Shown here one piece after another: positions 33,108 through 35,936 of a stretch of 35,936 nucleotides of DNA (its first letter is position 1; each line of letters opens with the position of its first letter). A program made the translations under genes and the position numbers. The notes beneath the pieces are model-generated. The model searched no databases, had not been told where the DNA came from, and worked only from the letters and a program-made list of their open reading frames with translations. The stretch is from Gemmatimonadaceae bacterium. Lineage in GTDB: Bacteria; Gemmatimonadota; Gemmatimonadetes; Gemmatimonadales; Gemmatimonadaceae. The stretch covers positions 1 to 35,936 of the forward strand of contig JAIBBJ010000225.1 in the NCBI GenBank assembly GCA_019694735.1, given 5' to 3'.

Positions 33108-34046
33108 TCAGACGGACAACACCGCGGCGAACAGCGTCGGCCCCTTCGCCTGCGGTGCGGCGGGGAGCGCGTGGTGACGGATGGTGCGGAACCCGGCGTC
33201 GGACGACCAGCCGACGAGCTGCTCCGGCGCGAAGCCCAGCCAGACATGGCCCATCGACTGCCGGTACTCCTCGCGGTCGTGCGGGAGCATGTCGACGAGC
33301 ACGAGGCGCCCCGTGCCCGGCCGCAGCGTACGGCGGACCTCGGCGAGCGCGACCGACGGGTCGGCGACGAAGTGGAGGACGAGGGAGAGGACCGCGACAT
33401 CCAGCGCGCCGTCCTCGATGGGGAGCGACTCGAGCGCGCCCTCGCGGAGCTCGACGTTGCCGGCGCTCGCGAGCCGCGCGCGCGCCGCCCGCAGCATCGC
33501 CGCCGATTCGTCCACCCCGATCACCGCACGCGCGAACGGGGCCATGACCTCGGACAGCTGGCCGGTGCCACAGCCGAGGTCGCCGACCGTCGCCGACGGG
33601 TCGAGGAGCCCCACGAGCGCGAACAACTCGGTGCGCGCCCCGAAGAGCTCCGTGCGGACACGGTCCCACTGGCCGGCCGAGCTCGCGAAGAAGGCCTGCG
33701 AGCGCGTCTCGCGCTCCGCCAGCACGCCCTTCAGCCGCGCCGCGTCACGCGGCGCGGTCGGCAGCGCGAGCGCCTCGTCGCGGACCGCGGTCCAGAGGCG
33801 GCGCGTCCCCGCGTCGAGCGCCCGCGCATCGTGCCGGTACCGGTTGGACGTGCCCTCCACCCGCGCCGAGACCCAGCCCCCGTCGGCCAGCACCTTGAGG
33901 TGCCGGCTCACCGTGGACTGGGGCAGCTGCAGCACCGCGCGGAGCTCCGATACCGTCAGCTCGTGCCGCTCCAGCAGGAGCAGCAGGCGCGTCCGGATCG
34001 GATCCGCGAGGGCGGACAGGCGGTCGTGGAGGCTGGGTCGCTTCAT
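33108..34046 (-). CDS. ArsR-type winged-helix fused to SAM-dependent methyltransferase
   Basis: Fusion of 312 residues. Residues about 8-75 are an ArsR/SmtB winged helix ([36 protein letters not shown]). Residues about 148-300 are a class I methyltransferase with motif [11 protein letters not shown] (154-163), a motif II acidic residue in VIGVDES, and [12 protein letters not shown]. The ArsR part has no Cys and no metal-binding motif, so arsenic or metal sensing is unlikely; the only Cys is in motif I. With ahcY just downstream, a regulator that senses SAM or SAH through the methyltransferase fold is an attractive idea; separate ArsR regulators of SAH metabolism (SahR) are known. A true methyltransferase activity is also possible. 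Start ATG at 34046 lies in a palindrome. Confidence 0.88.
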   Translation of the reverse strand: MKRPSLHDRLSALADPIRTRLLLLLERHELTVSELRAVLQLPQSTVSRHLKVLADGGWVSARVEGTSNRYRHDARALDAGTRRLWTAVRDEALALPTAPRDAARLKGVLAERETRSQAFFASSAGQWDRVRTELFGARTELFALVGLLDPSATVGDLGCGTGQLSEVMAPFARAVIGVDESAAMLRAARARLASAGNVELREGALESLPIEDGALDVAVLSLVLHFVADPSVALAEVRRTLRPGTGRLVLVDMLPHDREEYRQSMGHVWLGFAPEQLVGWSSDAGFRTIRHHALPAAPQAKGPTLFAAVLSV

Positions 34047-34063
34047 CCGTATATCCGGATGAA
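34042..34063. promoter_or_regulatory. Palindromic operator candidate over the ArsR-fusion start codon
   Basis: TTCATCCG (34042-34049) and CGGATGAA (34056-34063) are perfect inverted arms around TATATC. The start codon of the ArsR-methyltransferase gene (34044-34046) lies in one arm, directly downstream of a -10 box. The position suits repression of its own transcription. Confidence 0.6.
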
Positions 34064-34092
34064 AGGTTAGTCCACACCTCTCCGCCCGTCAA
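34064..34092 (-). promoter_or_regulatory. Promoter of the ArsR-methyltransferase/ahcY operon
   Basis: On the minus strand TTGACG (34092-34087) and TAACCT (34069-34064) are 17 bases apart. The expected start of transcription is near 34057, inside the palindrome, giving a leader of about a dozen bases. The -10 box is a weak match. Confidence 0.5.
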
Positions 34093-34145
34093 CCCCGCCG
34101 CCGCCACCAGGAGAGGGCGGCGAGGACCGCGGCGATCGTCAGCAC

Positions 34146-34949
34146 CTAGTGGCGGGCGTACACGGGCTGGACCGGCCGGGCGCTCTCGCCGAGCACGGCC
34201 ACGAGCTTCTGCAGCTGCGCGAGCGAGACCACGATCGGTCGGGCCCGGACGGTCCACTTCACGCCTTCGCTGCACGGCGGGGTCGTCAGCGACCCGTGAT
34301 AGGTGTAGATCGGCTCCGCCTCGCCCGGATGGTCCCCGAGGAGCGCGGCGAGGTCGATCGGCTCACCGACCCGGATGCTGTCCCCCTCGGCCCGCGGCAG
34401 GCGCGCCGCGAGCCGTTCGAACGCCGCGTTGTCCTCGGGCCCGACAGTGATGAAGATGCCGAGCACCGCGAGTTCGCCCTTGGCGTTCTTGTGGACGAGG
34501 TGCAGCTCCGCCGGGTACGCCTTCCCGCCCACGGTGTGCTCGCTGGGGTGGTGGAAGTGGAACTGGACCGCATTGAAGTGCCCGCCTTCGGCGACCAGGT
34601 CGCTCGGGCGCTCGAGAGCGGCCTGCACGGTGTGCCCGTTGTGGAAGAGGACGAAGGGCGTGGGCGAGAAGTGCTCCTCGATGCGCGCGCGGTGCGCGGC
34701 GACGGCCCCGCCGAGGTCGATCGGCGACTGCTCATGGCCGGCGGCGCAGACGCTCCATGCCGGGTCGAGCCGAGCCCACGCGCCAGGCCCACTCGGGCCC
34801 TCATAGGTCCAGTGGGCGCCGTGACCGGCGGCAGGGGACGGATGGCCGGCGGACGGGCCGGTATGGTTCGCAGCAGGGGCGGCGTGCCCCTGGGCGGCGA
34901 GCGGACCCGCGGCAAGGACGAGGGTGGCGGCGAGCACGGCGCGGCGCAT
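34146..34949 (-). CDS. Periplasmic alpha-carbonic anhydrase
   Basis: Hydrates CO2 to bicarbonate in the periplasm. The product is 267 residues with a signal peptide (LAATLVLAAGPLAAQ) and then a His/Ala/Gly/Pro-rich linker (about 21-46). The alpha-class domain opens HWTYEG and continues with QSPIDL. The zinc histidines are H131 and H133 in VQFHFHHPSEH and H150 in AELHLVH. LTTPPCSEGVKWTV gives the substrate pocket threonine, and its Cys probably pairs with the Cys before AAGHEQSPID. The C-terminus ARPVQPVYARH is close to the family's normal end. After the TAG stop the frame stays open for 18 more codons (34145-34092) encoding a hydrophobic stretch with an RRR tail; see findings. Start ATG at 34949 begins the signal peptide. 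Confidence 0.93.
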   Translation of the reverse strand: MRRAVLAATLVLAAGPLAAQGHAAPAANHTGPSAGHPSPAAGHGAHWTYEGPSGPGAWARLDPAWSVCAAGHEQSPIDLGGAVAAHRARIEEHFSPTPFVLFHNGHTVQAALERPSDLVAEGGHFNAVQFHFHHPSEHTVGGKAYPAELHLVHKNAKGELAVLGIFITVGPEDNAAFERLAARLPRAEGDSIRVGEPIDLAALLGDHPGEAEPIYTYHGSLTTPPCSEGVKWTVRARPIVVSLAQLQKLVAVLGESARPVQPVYARH

Positions 34950-35068
34950 CGGTGGACTCCGGTCGGGTGTGAGACTTCCTCCGATGAGTCTCGGCGGGAC
35001 ACGGCGGGCCTTGAGGACGGCATCACCAGCTGACAGGCGGCGTACCGCCCGGGTCGGCGCGGAACCGT

Positions 35069-35677
35069 TCAGGACTGGCCGCGCTCCAGCGCCGTGGTGT
35101 TCGCCGCGAGCGCCGCGCCCACGTAACAGTGCATCCCGACGTGCGTCAGCCGTGCCCGGCGCACGTGGCGTCGGTACGTCTCGGGACTGCGGTGGTGCCA
35201 GTCATGCCGATCGCCCTCGATCGCATCCTCGGTCGTGTACGCCTCCAGGTACGTCACGCCGCCGAGCAGCTGCGCGATGGCCGCGAGCCCCGGACCGAGC
35301 TCCCCGTCCGGGACATAGTGGAGGACATCGCACACGACGATGAGGTCGAACGGGCCGCGGAGGCCGAGCGCCGCGAGCGTCCCGAACGACCCGCGCACGA
35401 TGCCGCGGCGGCGGCCGAAGCGGCGGACCGCGTACTCGCTTGACTCGACACCCACGTATCGCACACCGGGCCGCAGGCGGCGCAGGTGCGCCCGCCACGG
35501 ACCCTCGCCGCAACCGACGTCGAGCACGGACCGGATGGGCCGCTCGAGGAGCGACTCCGCGATGCCGGTGACGAGCCGGACCTTCCGCGCGACCGCCGCC
35601 GGCGTGATCACGCGGCGGGCGGGATCGTGATACCAGCGATGGAAGTAGTGCGCATCGTACGCCTTCGTCCCGCTCAC
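35069..35677 (-). CDS. Small class I SAM-dependent methyltransferase
   Basis: Protein of 202 residues with a class I methyltransferase core: motif I SVLDVGCGEGPW, YVGVESSEYAV for the ribose-binding acidic residue, FDLIVVCDVLHYV as motif IV, and a lid-like N-terminus (KAYDAHYFHRWYHDP). The motif after the core (GVTYLEAYTTED) fits small-molecule methyltransferases; the substrate is unknown. The GTG start at 35677 overlaps the stop of the cut upstream gene (GTGA), so the two are coupled. The carbonic anhydrase gene follows after 119 bases. Confidence 0.85.
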   Translation of the reverse strand: MSGTKAYDAHYFHRWYHDPARRVITPAAVARKVRLVTGIAESLLERPIRSVLDVGCGEGPWRAHLRRLRPGVRYVGVESSEYAVRRFGRRRGIVRGSFGTLAALGLRGPFDLIVVCDVLHYVPDGELGPGLAAIAQLLGGVTYLEAYTTEDAIEGDRHDWHHRSPETYRRHVRRARLTHVGMHCYVGAALAANTTALERGQS

Positions 35678-35936
35678 GGCGCTGCCCCGGCCGCCCGCAA
35701 TGCCCGGACATCGGCGAGCACGCGGCCCGTGCGGTCGGTGAGGGCCAGCCGCACCATGCCGCGGCCGAGCTGGGCGCCGGTGAGCGACCCGTACCGGTCG
35801 CGCAGGACGCCCAGCCCGACGGCGCGCGCGGCGCCGAGCACCGCGTCGGTCGTGATCGCGAAGACGCGCTCCCCGAGCCGGAACTCCTCGCGGTCGCTGC
35901 CGGTGACGAACGCCGGCTGCGCGACGAGCCACGGCA
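35674..35936 (-). CDS. Unrecognised protein, C-terminal part, cut by window end
   Basis: An open frame of 87 codons enters from the window edge and ends at a TGA (35676-35674) that overlaps the methyltransferase GTG. It starts PWLVAQPAFVTGSDREEF and ends ALRAAGAAP. The segment FRLGERVFAITTDAVLGAA looks like folded alpha/beta protein. I do not recognise the family. It is supported by its open frame and by the overlap pattern shared with other junctions here. Confidence 0.6.
   Translation of the reverse strand, partial: PWLVAQPAFVTGSDREEFRLGERVFAITTDAVLGAARAVGLGVLRDRYGSLTGAQLGRGMVRLALTDRTGRVLADVRALRAAGAAP

Noticed and set aside
33108-34046. Arsenite methyltransferase or metal-sensing ArsR
   Set aside because: No Cys pair or ELCVCDL-type metal site is in the winged helix, and no arsenic gene is nearby.
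34092-34145. Separate 18-codon gene starting at the GTG after the carbonic anhydrase stop
   Set aside because: There is no ribosome-binding site beyond the preceding coding DNA and the peptide is only a hydrophobic stretch; in-frame tail of the enzyme is the simpler reading.

Overview
The window is very GC-rich, gene-dense bacterial chromosome. It carries about thirty protein genes, almost no spacing inside operons, and 4-base GTGA/ATGA start/stop overlaps at most operon junctions. No rRNA, tRNA, insertion sequence, phage gene or CRISPR array is visible. The gene style (many secreted Ig-like/propeller proteins, TPR proteins, an M19 dipeptidase, a D-aminoacylase, DUF2911 and lipobox proteins, Gram-negative outer-membrane barrels) is what I would expect of Gemmatimonadota. 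That placement is an inference from memory and not a computed result.

Layout. (1) 1-4522, minus strand: a coiled-coil lipoprotein, a YtxH-like protein, a YihY/BrkB membrane protein, a low-specificity threonine aldolase, and a sensor-less NarL-type histidine kinase overlapping its response regulator, which is cut by the window start. (2) 4594-10864, minus strand: central carbon metabolism. Transaldolase, pyruvate kinase, a PhnP-like metallo-beta-lactamase-fold hydrolase and glucose-6-phosphate isomerase are followed by a class II fructose-bisphosphate aldolase. (3) 10964-22103: what looks like a two-armed exopolysaccharide locus with its own phosphorelay. It has a CHASE3 hybrid histidine kinase (plus). 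A minus arm holds an Hpt/multi-REC/degenerate-GGDEF protein, a membrane-anchored HEAT-repeat protein and a PgaC-like glycosyltransferase. A divergent plus arm holds a single-domain REC, a TPR plus clan-A glycoside hydrolase, and a TPR plus YaiO-like outer-membrane barrel. (4) 22108-25467: a DUF2911 protein, a CarH-type B12-binding MerR regulator behind an AT-rich promoter with repeated elements, a membrane dipeptidase lipoprotein and a DUF2892 protein. (5) 25674-28912, plus strand: two secreted propeller proteins, one with Ig-like domains, in a translationally coupled pair. (6) 28924-34046, minus strand: D-aminoacylase, exonuclease III, S-adenosylhomocysteinase, and an ArsR-methyltransferase fusion whose start codon lies in a palindrome. 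(7) 34146-35936, minus strand: a periplasmic alpha-carbonic anhydrase with an in-frame, membrane-anchor-like tail just past its stop, a small methyltransferase, and a cut unknown gene.

How the parts fit. The best candidate for an undescribed system is 12941-22103. It has the three layers of a synthase-dependent polysaccharide machine: an inner-membrane synthase, a periplasmic glycosidase with TPRs, and an outer-membrane barrel with TPRs. I see no PilZ domain, deacetylase or PgaD-like subunit in it. Instead it has a HEAT protein and receiver/Hpt proteins that could connect to the neighbouring hybrid kinase. Other points of interest are the ArsR-methyltransferase next to ahcY (a possible SAM/SAH sensor), the CarH-like photoreceptor candidate, and the carbonic anhydrase stop codon.
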